A stretch of DNA of 64,000 nt. Origin: Streptococcus sp. HF-1907 (lineage in GTDB: Bacteria > Bacillota > Bacilli > Lactobacillales > Streptococcaceae). Under the pieces are notes generated by a model. It was given only the letters and a program-made list of their open reading frames with translations. It was not told the origin of the DNA and did not search any database. Positions within the stretch are counted from its first letter, which is position 1; every line of letters starts with the position of its first letter. The DNA lies in NCBI RefSeq assembly GCF_015594605.1, contig NZ_JADNQT010000003.1:62001-126000 (forward strand), given 5' to 3'. The position numbers and the translations under genes are program-made. This document shows, piece by piece, positions 53,940 through 64,000 of the stretch.

Positions 53940-55199
53940 TTAGAAGAACACACGCATGATATCATTCCAAGTGACGGCAATCATGAGCACAAGCATGACA
54001 GCAACACCTGCAAGCGTGATATAGGTTTCTGTTTCTTGTTTCAGGGGTTTGCGACGGATGGCTTCCAAGATATTCATGACAATCTTACCACCATCCAAGG
54101 CAGGTATAGGAATCAAGTTCATGATACCAAGGTTGATTGAAAGCATTCCAAGCAAATATAGCACCGATGTCAAGCCAGCTTGAGCTGCCTGACTACTTAC
54201 CTGATACATAGCAACAGGGCCGCCCAATTTGTCCAGACTGAAGTTAGCAATCAAGCCTTTGAGGGCATTGAGGACTGCAAAAGCGCTCATCCAAGCCATC
54301 TGAAGCCCGCCAACAAGTTTATCTGACAAGCCCGTTTTTAGCGCAGGCATGACACCGATAACATAACTACCATTTGATTTCTTAGGCACAACTGATACCG
54401 TCTTAGTTGTTGACCCTGATTTGACAAGAACGGAAATCGAGTCACCTGATTTCAAATTGGCTGTTGACTTATCAACGGCTGCAGTTAAATCATCCCAGTT
54501 AGCAATTTTCTGACTACCGACTTTCAAAATCTGGTCATTATCTTTGACTCCGACCTTGGCAATAGCACCGTTACTAGCAACACGAACATGATTGCTAGAC
54601 AAGTCTGAAACGCCACCTTGCGCAAAAACAAGAATAACGAAGACGATTGCTCCCAGAATAAAATTATTCATGGGACCTGCAAAGTTAGTGATTAAGCGTC
54701 CCCAGACGGTTGCATTTTGGTACTGCACATCAAGCGGTGCGATACGGATTTCTGTGCCGTCTTCCTCCACAATCGTGGCATCATGGTGAACAGAGTAAGT
54801 CTTGGTGTCATCTAGCACTAGACCAGTGATTTCCAGCTTGTCTTCCAAATCGTAAGAGGTGACATTCATTGGCAGACTGGTGTTGTCCAACTGTTTACCT
54901 GATAGATTGATTCGCGTCACTTGCCCGTCAGCATTTAGCGTCAAGCTAGCCGGCGTGCCGACTTTGATTTCAGTCTCATCATCGCCCCAGCCAGCCATCC
55001 GCACATAACCACCTAGGGGCAAAATACGGATAGTATAAGCCGTGCCATCTTTGGCAATGTGAGAGAAAATTTTTGGACCCATACCGATAGCATATTCACG
55101 GACTAGAATCCCTGATTTTTTAGCAAAATAGAGGTGCCCATACTCATGTACAGCAACGATAATGCCAAAAATAATAATAAATGTAATAACTCCTAACAT
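53940..55199 (-). CDS. rseP: Site-2 (RIP) zinc protease RseP/Eep
   Basis: A 419-residue membrane protease. HEYGH in the first helix (residues 18-22) and the LDGG motif in [16 protein letters not shown] near the end supply metal ligands. A PDZ domain lies in between ([20 protein letters not shown]). Four helices predicted. In streptococci Eep processes peptide pheromones and signal peptides. Transcribed with cdsA upstream, 16 bases apart. Confidence 0.95.
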   Translation of the reverse strand: MLGVITFIIIFGIIVAVHEYGHLYFAKKSGILVREYAIGMGPKIFSHIAKDGTAYTIRILPLGGYVRMAGWGDDETEIKVGTPASLTLNADGQVTRINLSGKQLDNTSLPMNVTSYDLEDKLEITGLVLDDTKTYSVHHDATIVEEDGTEIRIAPLDVQYQNATVWGRLITNFAGPMNNFILGAIVFVILVFAQGGVSDLSSNHVRVASNGAIAKVGVKDNDQILKVGSQKIANWDDLTAAVDKSTANLKSGDSISVLVKSGSTTKTVSVVPKKSNGSYVIGVMPALKTGLSDKLVGGLQMAWMSAFAVLNALKGLIANFSLDKLGGPVAMYQVSSQAAQAGLTSVLYLLGMLSINLGIMNLIPIPALDGGKIVMNILEAIRRKPLKQETETYITLAGVAVMLVLMIAVTWNDIMRVFF

Positions 55200-55215
55200 G
55201 AACTACCTCACTGGC

Positions 55216-56010
55216 TTAGAACAAGCCAAAGAAATGCATGATTGGAAAGACGAAAATCATACTATCAAAGCGGTCCAAAATACCACCGTGACCTGGAATC
55301 AATTTTCCAGAATCTTTGACACCAAAATGGCGTTTGATAGCACTCTCAACCAAGTCACCAAATTGACCAAAGACGCTAAACAAAGCAATCAAAATCAGCA
55401 TGATAAAAAAGGAATGCGGTGCGTAAACTGAGCTATCAAATAGCATGAAGAAGAAGCCTACTACAATGGCTGAAATAATCCCACCAATGCTACCTTCGAT
55501 GGTCTTGTTAGGTGATACTTTTGGCAATAGCTTGCGCTTCCCAAACTGACGTCCAATCATGTAAGCACCAATATCTGTCGCCCACACGATGAACAAGGCA
55601 AGTAAAACCTTATCGAGCCCTGACACGCGCGCATTGATCAAATTTTGGAAACCAATACCCACATAAAGGCTAGACGCAATCGGAAAAGCTGCATCTTCAA
55701 AAGAATAATGGTCGATATTCAAAACTGTTCCTGCCAAAATCAAAAAAGCAATAATACCAAACACTGAAAAGCTAGCATCAACTGGCAAGAAAGACAAGTA
55801 GCTGTCAAGAGGAACTGTCAAGGCAAAAGCTCCAATCATAGCGAGGACACCTTCAAACGAAAAGATTTCCAAATGCGCCATTTTCAACAGTTCAGACACG
55901 CCAACCATGGCTAGCACACCAACAAAAAATTGGAAGGGGAGACCACCCAAGAGCAAGAAGGGAATAAAAATAACAAGGGCTACTGCTCCCCAAATAACAC
56001 GTTCTTTCAT
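55216..56010 (-). CDS. cdsA: Phosphatidate cytidylyltransferase
   Basis: A 264-residue membrane enzyme with about eight helices. The signature is RHFGVKDSGKLIPGHGGILD plus RFDSMIF near the C-terminus. It makes CDP-diacylglycerol for phospholipid synthesis. It lies between uppS and rseP as in other Firmicutes. Confidence 0.96.
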   Translation of the reverse strand: MKERVIWGAVALVIFIPFLLLGGLPFQFFVGVLAMVGVSELLKMAHLEIFSFEGVLAMIGAFALTVPLDSYLSFLPVDASFSVFGIIAFLILAGTVLNIDHYSFEDAAFPIASSLYVGIGFQNLINARVSGLDKVLLALFIVWATDIGAYMIGRQFGKRKLLPKVSPNKTIEGSIGGIISAIVVGFFFMLFDSSVYAPHSFFIMLILIALFSVFGQFGDLVESAIKRHFGVKDSGKLIPGHGGILDRFDSMIFVFPIMHFFGLF

Positions 56011-56022
56011 GAGTCTCTCTTT

Positions 56023-56781
56023 CTAGACACCACCAAAACGGCGATGACGACGGTTATATTCTAAAATAGCTTTGTGCAACTCTTCTGTCTTAAAATCAGG
56101 CCAATAAACTGGCGTGAAATAAAACTCACTATAAGCAGACTGCCAAGGCAAAAAATTACTCAAACGCAACTCTCCACTCGTGCGGATAATCAAATCTGGG
56201 TCACGGTGCAGGTAAGGCAAATGATTAGTCATCAAATGATTGGCAATCAAATCCTCAGTAATATCACCAGGATTTAACTTAGCGTCCAAGACTTCCTGAG
56301 CAATCTCTTTGACCGCATGAGTAATCTCAGAACGTCCACCGTAATTCAAAGCAAAATTCAAAATCAAGCCTGAATTATACTTGGTTTGCTCACAGGCACG
56401 CTTCATAGCATCGAAAGTTTCTTTAGGCAAACGCTCGGTTTCCCCGATAACTTCCACACGGACATTGTTCTTGTGCAATTCTGGCACGTATTTATCAAAG
56501 AATTCCACGGGGAGATTCATGATAAATTTGACTTCATCCTCAGGACGAGACCAATTTTCCGTTGAAAAAGCATAAACGGTCAAGACCTTGACACCTAAAT
56601 TATTGGCAGCGATGGTCACCTCTTGAAGAGCATCCATACCAGCCTTGTGCCCCATAACACGCGGTTGCAACCGCTTTTTAGCCCAGCGACCGTTACCATC
56701 CATGATGATTCCGATATGGGCAGGAATCTTGTCCATGTTAACAGGCGCAGCCTCTTTTTTTCTCTTAAATAATGTAAACAT
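56023..56781 (-). CDS. uppS: Undecaprenyl diphosphate synthase
   Basis: A 252-residue cis-prenyltransferase, from ATG 56781 (AAGGATGACT upstream suits this start). The signature IGIIMDGNGRWAKKR with catalytic Asp, GRSEITHAVK and IRTSGELRLSNFL are all present. It supplies the lipid carrier for cell wall synthesis. It is followed closely by cdsA. Confidence 0.97.
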   Translation of the reverse strand: MFTLFKRKKEAAPVNMDKIPAHIGIIMDGNGRWAKKRLQPRVMGHKAGMDALQEVTIAANNLGVKVLTVYAFSTENWSRPEDEVKFIMNLPVEFFDKYVPELHKNNVRVEVIGETERLPKETFDAMKRACEQTKYNSGLILNFALNYGGRSEITHAVKEIAQEVLDAKLNPGDITEDLIANHLMTNHLPYLHRDPDLIIRTSGELRLSNFLPWQSAYSEFYFTPVYWPDFKTEELHKAILEYNRRHRRFGGV

Positions 56782-56914
56782 AGTCATCCTTAACTTTTAC
56801 GACAAGTTCGTCTATTTCATTGGCACTCTGACCAACTTTAGGGACTAAACCCCACATTACACTATTTTACCATACTTTAAACGATTTATCCCCTTTATTC
56901 CTACTTATAAAGCA

Positions 56915-56962
56915 AAAAAGCAGAGCTAGACTTAGCTAACTCCACCTTTTTCACAGCATTTT
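56915..56962 (-). terminator. Probable terminator of yajC
   Basis: On the minus strand GGAGTTAGCT and AGCTCTGC regions form a stem (AGCT/AGCT core with flanking GAG/CTC) followed by TTTTTTGC. Imperfect stem. Confidence 0.55.
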
Positions 56963-56973
56963 CCAAGAAAAGC

Positions 56974-57342
56974 TTAGTTTTCTTCGATTGCTGATTCTGT
57001 TTCTTCAGTTGTTGATTCAACTGCTAACGCTTCTGTTTCAGTAACTTCTTCCACAGCTTTTTCGCTAGATTCAGAAGTTTCCACAGCTGACGCTTTTGCT
57101 ACAACAGACTTGATTGCTGATAGTTCAAATGTCAAATAGATGCCGTCTGCATCAAGGACAATTTTCTTAGCATCCAAATCCACTTCATCAACAGTAGCAT
57201 AAAGACCACCGATAGTCACAACTTCATCACCTTTTTTCACAGCATTCAACTGATTTTGACGTTCTGTTGCTTGTTTCTTTTGTTGACGTTGCATGAAGAA
57301 AATCATCCCCACCATCACAACAATCATAATAATTCCAGCCAT
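56974..57342 (-). CDS. yajC: Preprotein translocase accessory subunit YajC
   Basis: A 122-residue protein: one N-terminal helix (MAGIIMIVVMVGMIFFM), then RQQKKQATERQNQLNAVKKG and DEVVTIGGLYATVDEVD, the YajC core. The last 35 residues are Glu/Ser/Thr-rich (VETSESSEKAVEEVTETEA), longer and more acidic than in model YajC. Interacts with SecDF/SecYEG. Confidence 0.95.
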   Translation of the reverse strand: MAGIIMIVVMVGMIFFMQRQQKKQATERQNQLNAVKKGDEVVTIGGLYATVDEVDLDAKKIVLDADGIYLTFELSAIKSVVAKASAVETSESSEKAVEEVTETEALAVESTTEETESAIEEN

Positions 57343-57422
57343 AATTAGCTCCTTTTACCTAAAAATATTCAATCGAACCTTACTATATCAAATTTATAGC
57401 CTCACTGCAAGAATCAGCTGTG

Positions 57423-57770
57423 CTAGGCTTCAATAAATTCTAAAATTTCTGACTGAGTCAGTTGGGAATTGCAAACGACTCTAACCTTACCTTGATTAGC
57501 TACCAAGAGTCCCGGCACTGTCCTAACCTGATAAGTTCTACGCAAGTCTTCAATAGCTTCCCAGTCTTGAAAATTATCGCTGTCTAAAAAAGCAATTTTT
57601 AAATGATTATTCTTAGCTACCTGAGCCAATTTAGGTGCAAACAAACGGCAATAAGGACAGGTCGCACGACCAATGAACAAGATAAGATTTTCCTGATTAG
57701 CTATTCTTTCTGATACTGCCTCCGCAGTGACCTCGTCAAAATGTTTGATGATTTCCGCAAATTCTTGCAT
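57423..57770 (-). CDS. Thioredoxin-like protein
   Basis: A 115-residue protein, from ATG 57770 with AGAGGTAT upstream. It has the redox site CPYC in IGRATCPYCRLFAPKLAQVA (about residues 37-40), the cis-Pro loop VRTVPGLLVANQGK. It resembles the bacteriocin-transport accessory/PedC-like thioredoxins of lactic acid bacteria. Reduces or makes disulfides; partner unknown. Confidence 0.88.
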   Translation of the reverse strand: MQEFAEIIKHFDEVTAEAVSERIANQENLILFIGRATCPYCRLFAPKLAQVAKNNHLKIAFLDSDNFQDWEAIEDLRRTYQVRTVPGLLVANQGKVRVVCNSQLTQSEILEFIEA

Positions 57771-57878
57771 GCTGATACCTCTCACTTCAATTTTCTTTAT
57801 CATAACTGAAATTCGAGATGAGTTCAAGGATTTGAATTGTCTTGGGAGTTTGAGTGCTAGCGCCAGCTATTTTTCAGC

Positions 57879-57902
57879 AAAAAAAGCGGGAAAGCTCCCA
57901 CT
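57879..57902 (-). terminator. Terminator of the gal operon
   Basis: On the minus strand AGTGGGA and TCCCGCT pair (one wobble) with a four-base loop and a run of T. It follows galE by 10 bases. Confidence 0.8.
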
Positions 57903-57911
57903 CTAGGATGA

Positions 57912-58913
57912 TTAGTCGCGGTCATCGTAGCCTTTTGGATGACTAGAATGCCATGCCCAAGCTGAGGCGATGATTTTATCAATATCGTCGAATTCTGGTT
58001 TCCAACCGAGAACTTTGCGAGCTTTGTCTGAGGCCGCAATCAAGGTATCTGGGTCACCAGGACGGCGGTCAGCTTTTTCAGCAGGAATGTCTTTACCAGT
58101 CACGCGACGAGCTGCTTCAAGGATTTGAAGATTTGAGAAACCTGTTGATGAACCGAGGTTGAAGGCATTTGACTCATTGCCCTTGCGGAGGTAATCCACA
58201 GCCAAAATATGAGCGTCAGCCAAGTCAAATGGGTGAACGTAATCACGTACATTGGTACCGTCTGGTGTGTTGTAGTCGTCACCGAAAATCATGATTTTTT
58301 CACGGACACCTTGAGCTACTTGTAAGATGATTGGAAGCAAGTGTGTTTCTGGACCGTGGTCTTCACCGATGGAACCGTCTGGTTTGGCACCTGCAACGTT
58401 GAAGTAACGGAGGGCTACAAACTTGATACCATAGGCTTGGTCAGCCCATTTCATGATAGTTTCCATCATGAGTTTGCTTTCGCCGTATGGATTGATTGGT
58501 TTTTGAGGCGTTGTTTCCAAAATTGGAATCTCGTCTGGAATACCATAGGTTGCTGCTGTTGATGAAAAAACAATGTTTTTAACACCACATTCATTCATGA
58601 CTTCAAGCAACTTGACCATACCCGCTGTGTTGTTGTCAAAATATTTAAGCGGATCAACCATTGATTCTGCAACCAATGAAAAAGCCGCAAAGTGAATAAC
58701 TGCATCCACATCTGGATTTTCTTTGAAAACCTTGCGCATGAAATCTTTATCTGAAAGGTCGCCTTCATAAAAGACTGCATCTGGATGCACCGCTGCACGG
58801 TGACCTGTCACCAAGTTGTCCACAACGACGACTTTTTCCTTACCCTGTGCGACCAAGCGGTCCACCATGTGGGAACCGATGTAACCAGCACCACCTAAAA
58901 CAAGAACTGCCAT
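57912..58913 (-). CDS. galE: UDP-glucose 4-epimerase
   Basis: A 333-residue SDR epimerase. NAD loop [18 protein letters not shown], Ser-Thr in FSSTAATYG, and YxxxK in [11 protein letters not shown]. It converts UDP-galactose to UDP-glucose, the last Leloir step here. It starts nine bases after galT. Confidence 0.97.
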   Translation of the reverse strand: MAVLVLGGAGYIGSHMVDRLVAQGKEKVVVVDNLVTGHRAAVHPDAVFYEGDLSDKDFMRKVFKENPDVDAVIHFAAFSLVAESMVDPLKYFDNNTAGMVKLLEVMNECGVKNIVFSSTAATYGIPDEIPILETTPQKPINPYGESKLMMETIMKWADQAYGIKFVALRYFNVAGAKPDGSIGEDHGPETHLLPIILQVAQGVREKIMIFGDDYNTPDGTNVRDYVHPFDLADAHILAVDYLRKGNESNAFNLGSSTGFSNLQILEAARRVTGKDIPAEKADRRPGDPDTLIAASDKARKVLGWKPEFDDIDKIIASAWAWHSSHPKGYDDRD

Positions 58914-58922
58914 TTGATTCTC

Positions 58923-60398
58923 CTATTCCTCTATTCCGACGGTTTCTACAAAACGCTTGAAGGCTTCTTGCCCTTTGTCATCACGTTTGTAGACGCCTGC
59001 ATCTTCAAGCACACGCACAAAAACTTTTCCGACTTCTTCCTGCACTAAATCATGCACTGTTTCCTCAGAAATAACCGCACGCGCCTTGATAGCGTCAGCC
59101 CATTCTTTATGATAGTCTGCTACTTTATTATACTGGTCTAGTAGATATTTTTCAACTTCTGCCAGTTCGTCTTTTAGGCGGGGCGGTAAAATAGCCAAGC
59201 CCATTACCTCGATGAGCCCAATATTTTCTTTTTTGATGTGTTGCACATCTGCGTGGGGATGGTAAACACCATCTGGAAATTCAGCTGTGGTATGGTTGTC
59301 ACGGAGCACCAAGTCTAGTTCAAACTTCCCGCCACGTTTTCTGGCAATAGGGGTCACGGTGTGATGAGGCTCTTCACCAGTAAAGGCAAGGATATCCACA
59401 GTTTCATCAGAGTAGCTTCGCCATGTTTGACGGATAGCTTCTGCTAATTGAACCAAACGAGACTTGTCCTCAGCACTTAGTCTGATGACTGACATAGGCC
59501 ACTTGACAATGCCTGCCGTTACATCTGGGAAGTCTTTGAAAGTAAAACTGTTTTCTAGTTCTGCCTTTTCCATAGGGAAGGTATGACGACCACCTTGGTA
59601 GTGATTGTGAGTCAAAATAGAACCGCCGACGATGGGCAGGTCGGAGTTGGAACCCGCGAAATAGCCAGGAAAGATGTCCACGATGTCCAGTAACTGAGCA
59701 AAGGTGTCCTGACTGATGACCATGGGCACGTGTTCCGTATTGAGAACAATGCAGTGCTCGTTGAAATAAGCGTAAGGGGAATACTGGAAGCCCCATTTTT
59801 CATCGCCTAAGTTCATGCGGATAATGCGATGGTTAGCGCGGGCTGGGTGGTTAATCCGGCCTTGGTAACCTTCATTTTCCATGCAGAGCTGGCATTTAGG
59901 ATAAGATGAAGCCTTGGCTTTCTTGGCTGCTGCGATAGCTTTTGGGTCTTTTTCGGGTTTTGAGAGGTTGATGGTAATCTCAATATCCCCGTATTCGGAC
60001 GGTGTTGTGAAGGCAATGTTTTTAGCAATAGCCGCAACCTTGATGTAGTCGTTGCGCTGGCTAAGGTCGTAAAAATCTGCGATAGCTTGCTGAGGAGATT
60101 GTGCATAAGTATCCCAGAAATGTTTATTGACCACACTTGGTATTGGCGTAATGAAATTCATCAACTCAGCACCCAGGCAGTCTTTTTCTTCTGCTAAGGG
60201 GCCTGATTTGTCATTGCTGACTGCCAGTTCAACAAGGGCATCTTTTAGAGCGATGAGCTCTGTGAGACTTGTTTCTTGCTCTGCCCCATCCTCGCCCACT
60301 AGGGCGAGCACACGGTTACGCAAATAAAAGTAGTCCTCTGTAGTATAGTCGCTGTTTTCAATCACCTTAGCGACGAAGGCATCTACTAGACTTGTCAT
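58923..60398 (-). CDS. galT: Galactose-1-phosphate uridylyltransferase (Firmicutes type)
   Basis: A 491-residue type II GalT, about 150 residues longer than the E. coli form. Signature blocks: [20 protein letters not shown], then [13 protein letters not shown] with the active-site His pair. Transfers UMP to galactose-1-phosphate. Four bases between galK stop and its start. Confidence 0.96.
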   Translation of the reverse strand: MTSLVDAFVAKVIENSDYTTEDYFYLRNRVLALVGEDGAEQETSLTELIALKDALVELAVSNDKSGPLAEEKDCLGAELMNFITPIPSVVNKHFWDTYAQSPQQAIADFYDLSQRNDYIKVAAIAKNIAFTTPSEYGDIEITINLSKPEKDPKAIAAAKKAKASSYPKCQLCMENEGYQGRINHPARANHRIIRMNLGDEKWGFQYSPYAYFNEHCIVLNTEHVPMVISQDTFAQLLDIVDIFPGYFAGSNSDLPIVGGSILTHNHYQGGRHTFPMEKAELENSFTFKDFPDVTAGIVKWPMSVIRLSAEDKSRLVQLAEAIRQTWRSYSDETVDILAFTGEEPHHTVTPIARKRGGKFELDLVLRDNHTTAEFPDGVYHPHADVQHIKKENIGLIEVMGLAILPPRLKDELAEVEKYLLDQYNKVADYHKEWADAIKARAVISEETVHDLVQEEVGKVFVRVLEDAGVYKRDDKGQEAFKRFVETVGIEE

Positions 60399-60401
60399 AG
60401 C

Positions 60402-61574
60402 TTATTTCCTTGAAAGTACGCGTGAACCTTGAGCGACTTCGGCGATGTAAAATGCTGGCGCGTAGCCGATGGTTTCGGTGTAAACCTTGCCGACATTTTC
60501 CTTAAAGGCTTCAACCTTGTCTTTGGCAACGATGGCAATGCCACAGCCACCGAATCCTGCACCTGTCATGCGGGCACCGAGGACGCCTTCTTGTTCCCAA
60601 GCGGTGTGGGCAAGGGTGTCAAGTTCGATACCAGTAACTTCGTAGTCGTGTTCCAGTGAGACGTGAGAAGCGTTGACCAAGCGACCAAACTGTTCCAACT
60701 CTCCTGCTTCTAGCGCTTTACGAGCTTGGAGGGTACGTTGGTTTTCCCAAACAGCATGGCGGGCGCGTTTGAGGCGATTGTCATCTTTGATGAGGTAGCT
60801 GTATTCGTCAAAGGTTTGTGCGTCAAGCTCACCAAGGGTCTTGATAGCAAGTTTAGCTTGCAGCTCTTCCACCGCTTTTTCACATTCAGCACGGCGTTCA
60901 TTGTATTTAGAATCCGCCAATTCACGGCGTTTGTTGGTGTTCATGATGACAATAACATTGTCGCCAAGGTCAAGTGGCACTAGGTCATATTCAAGCGTGT
61001 TGGTGTCGAGGTAGATGGCACGTTTATCAGCACCCATACCGATGGCGAATTGATCCATGATACCTGAGTTGACTCCGATGAAATCATTTTCGGTTTGTTT
61101 ACCAATTTTTACTAAATCCAAGCGCTCCAATTTGAGGTCATAGAGTTCTTCTGCCATAATCCCCACCAGCAATTCCAGTGAAGAAGATGATGACAGACCA
61201 GAACCATTGGGAATATTGCCATAGACATAAAGTTCAAAACCAGTGTCAATAGTGTGACCAGCTTCCTGCAAGAACTTGATGACGCCCTTAGGATAATTAG
61301 TCCAACTATCAGCTTTGTCAAAAACTAGATTGTCCAAGTCAACCTCGATGATACCTGCATCTTCAAAGTTTGCAGAGTAGAAGCGTAAAGTCTTATCATC
61401 GCGCTTGCGGGCAGCTCCGTAAGTTCCCAGAGTGATAGCTGCTGGAAAAACATGACCACCATTATAGTCGGTATGCTCACCAATCAAATTGATACGACCT
61501 GGTGAGAAGAAAGTAGCATCGGCTTCAGTGCCAAAAACTTTTGTGAAAGCTTGATTTAATTCTTGAGTGTCCAT
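60402..61574 (-). CDS. galK: Galactokinase
   Basis: A 390-residue GHMP kinase. Motif 1 [22 protein letters not shown] loop [18 protein letters not shown], and C-terminal [17 protein letters not shown]. It phosphorylates galactose and is the first gene of the operon. The promoter faces galR. Confidence 0.97.
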   Translation of the reverse strand: MDTQELNQAFTKVFGTEADATFFSPGRINLIGEHTDYNGGHVFPAAITLGTYGAARKRDDKTLRFYSANFEDAGIIEVDLDNLVFDKADSWTNYPKGVIKFLQEAGHTIDTGFELYVYGNIPNGSGLSSSSSLELLVGIMAEELYDLKLERLDLVKIGKQTENDFIGVNSGIMDQFAIGMGADKRAIYLDTNTLEYDLVPLDLGDNVIVIMNTNKRRELADSKYNERRAECEKAVEELQAKLAIKTLGELDAQTFDEYSYLIKDDNRLKRARHAVWENQRTLQARKALEAGELEQFGRLVNASHVSLEHDYEVTGIELDTLAHTAWEQEGVLGARMTGAGFGGCGIAIVAKDKVEAFKENVGKVYTETIGYAPAFYIAEVAQGSRVLSRK

Positions 61575-61608
61575 AAGAGGTCTCCTTGATAAATGATTTT
61601 ATAATTAT

Positions 61609-61638
61609 AATTTACTCCTAAAAAAGGAAAATGTCAAT
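61609..61638 (-). promoter_or_regulatory. galKTE promoter
   Basis: On the minus strand TTGACA (61638-61633), 18 bases, TAAATT (61614-61609). Upstream lie two TTTACT blocks (61645-61650 and 61655-61661), likely part of the GalR operator together with a third copy after the -10. Confidence 0.7.
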
Positions 61639-61667
61639 ATATTTTTACTAAAAATTTACTCAAATAA

Positions 61668-62744
<1,077 letters not shown>

Positions 62745-62767
62745 AGAAGTTATTAAGTGATATTTGT

Positions 62768-62807
62768 AATAAAATGAGCCTCCAATCACTAGGAGGCTTA
62801 TTTTATT
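62768..62807. terminator. Bidirectional terminator between galR and lacE
   Basis: A 16-bp stem with one wobble, AATAAAATGAGCCTCC against GGAGGCTTATTTTATT, loop of eight bases. Serves both convergent genes. Confidence 0.85.
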
Positions 62808-62969
62808 TCATCAATGTTTGATTTTCTAATCAACTTAAATCAATCTGACATTATCCACAGATAACCACTTGTTAGCAGTGGAATTAACATACACTCAAAA
62901 TTCACATTGCCCATTGGTAACTCGTGATGGAGGCTACATGAGTTTTATAATGATATTTTCTTAACAATA

Positions 62970-64000
62970 CTAAGCAAAGTATGACATTACAAAAGCTACA
63001 GCACCTTCTGGGTCGCGAGTTAATTTGATGTATTCAGCTCCTTTAGTAGCCGCTAATTTAATACCAAGAGCATCTGTGTCTTTTTTAATATCGTCATAGA
63101 AGGAATTGACTTGTGGAGCTAACACAATCATGTCAAAATCTTTCATGATTTCATAGTGTGATCCGTAAGCTCCTGCTGATGCTGTAATGTTTGCTCCTGT
63201 CGCCTGAGCACCTTCAGTAAGGGCATTAGCTAGCATAGCGCTTGTACCCGCTCCTGCACAAAGAACTAAAACATTGATATTTTTATCTGTTGTTACTGTT
63301 ACAGTAGGTTTTGCTTCTGCTACAGTTGTAGCAGAAGCACTAGTTTCAACTCCTTCTTCTGCGTTGGCTGCCTCTTCTTCAAGAAGTGAAGCATCATAGG
63401 CTTTAATGAATGGGAAGTAAATAATCGCATCTACAACAATCAAAACAAAGACAAGAACAACTGCTAAGAGACTAACACCTGTACCAAGAATAAGCCCGAT
63501 TGGAGCTGGAGTTGCCCAAGGAAGAACATACATGAAGCTGTTCATTTTAAGAACATCAACAAAGAATTTGAAAATCCAAACGTTGGCAATTGGTGCCAAA
63601 AGGAATGGAACAAAGAAATAAGGGTTAAGAATAATTGGTGTTGCAAAAAGCAAAGGTTCGTTAACGGCGAAGCTGACTGGGATAAAGGATGCTTTACCAA
63701 CAGCTTTCAATTGTTTTGATTTTGCAAAAAGTAGGAATAGGAAGGGAACGACCAAGGTAGCACCAGTACCACCCATAGTACCAACGAAGTTACCAAGACC
63801 AACAGTTAAAACGTTTGAAGCATGTTCACCAGCTTTAAATAATTGAAGGTTCGTTTCAACATTCGCATAGATAATAGCTGCGATAGCTGGTTCTACGATT
63901 GATGGACCATGCACGCCAACAAACCAGAAGAGCGCCATAGCACCCCAGATAATAGCAATTCCAAGATAACCGTCAGCTGCTGTGAACAATGGTTGAAGAA
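62970..64000 (-). CDS. lacE: Lactose-specific PTS IICB component (5' part missing)
   Basis: The last 343 or so residues of a PTS permease of the lactose/cellobiose family, open at the right edge. The IIC half ends with helices including GLGNFVGTMGGTGATLVVPF and SFAVNEPLLFATPIILNP. A linker (EEEAANAEEGVETSASA) leads to the IIB half with phosphorylated Cys in NVLVLCAGAGTSAMLANAL and the end DPEGAVAFVMSYFA. The IIC plus IIB order, and the adjacent galactose genes, point to lactose. No lacG follows it downstream. Confidence 0.88.
   Translation of the reverse strand, partial: LQPLFTAADGYLGIAIIWGAMALFWFVGVHGPSIVEPAIAAIIYANVETNLQLFKAGEHASNVLTVGLGNFVGTMGGTGATLVVPFLFLLFAKSKQLKAVGKASFIPVSFAVNEPLLFATPIILNPYFFVPFLLAPIANVWIFKFFVDVLKMNSFMYVLPWATPAPIGLILGTGVSLLAVVLVFVLIVVDAIIYFPFIKAYDASLLEEEAANAEEGVETSASATTVAEAKPTVTVTTDKNINVLVLCAGAGTSAMLANALTEGAQATGANITASAGAYGSHYEIMKDFDMIVLAPQVNSFYDDIKKDTDALGIKLAATKGAEYIKLTRDPEGAVAFVMSYFA

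Overview
The window reads as a low-GC Firmicute chromosome of the genus Streptococcus. The block yajC, uppS, cdsA, rseP (eep), proS, polC is the streptococcal core order. A complete his operon with hisZ and a galKTE operon divergent from galR are also present. The exact species cannot be fixed from sequence alone; the S. bovis/S. equinus complex is my best guess (inference).

Region 1 (1 to about 23,440) is the right-hand part of a temperate siphophage prophage that enters the window from the left. Reading right to left it holds: integrase; a secreted DUF3862-type cargo protein; a cI-like repressor with an HTH partner and a three-operator switch; a damaged replication initiator; a recombination/nucleotide module (ERF annealase, DUF1351, MazG-like, SSB, RusA); two DNA methyltransferases flanking an antirepressor; small early genes; a putative late regulator; terS, terL and portal; a MuF head protein carrying an ADP-ribosyltransferase (ART) tail with a small unknown gene behind it; scaffold and capsid; connector genes; and the first tail genes. 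Only the right attachment end is in view.

Region 2 (23,440 to 36,200) is host chromosome with several small units: a broken MATE exporter, an S66 peptidase, pepO, a Gfo/Idh/MocA oxidoreductase, an MFS exporter divergent from a Crp/Fnr regulator, def, a MerR regulator divergent from a P1B-4-type metal ATPase, hisK on its own promoter, a 41-bp tandem repeat array, and a compact type I toxin-antitoxin locus not previously obvious because its toxin starts with TTG.

Region 3 (36,200 to 45,830) holds the ten-gene hisCZGDBHAFIE operon behind a T-box leader, then a nitroreductase, an FMN reductase and a MarR regulator that look like one oxidative/electrophile-response unit.

Region 4 (45,830 to 57,830) is polC, an inverted-repeat-rich spacer, a glucosaminidase-like secreted protein, a 21-bp palindromic repeat array, proS, rseP, cdsA, uppS, yajC and a thioredoxin-like gene. 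Region 5 (57,830 to 64,000) is the Leloir operon galK-galT-galE with divergent galR, then the 3' part of lacE, cut by the window edge.

The signals I rate highest are the type I toxin-antitoxin locus (35,886-36,170), the MuF-ART head protein with its neighbour and insulating terminator/promoter (4,429-6,539), the prophage switch whose operators fill promoter spacers, the 21-bp helically phased palindrome array, and the damaged replication initiator.
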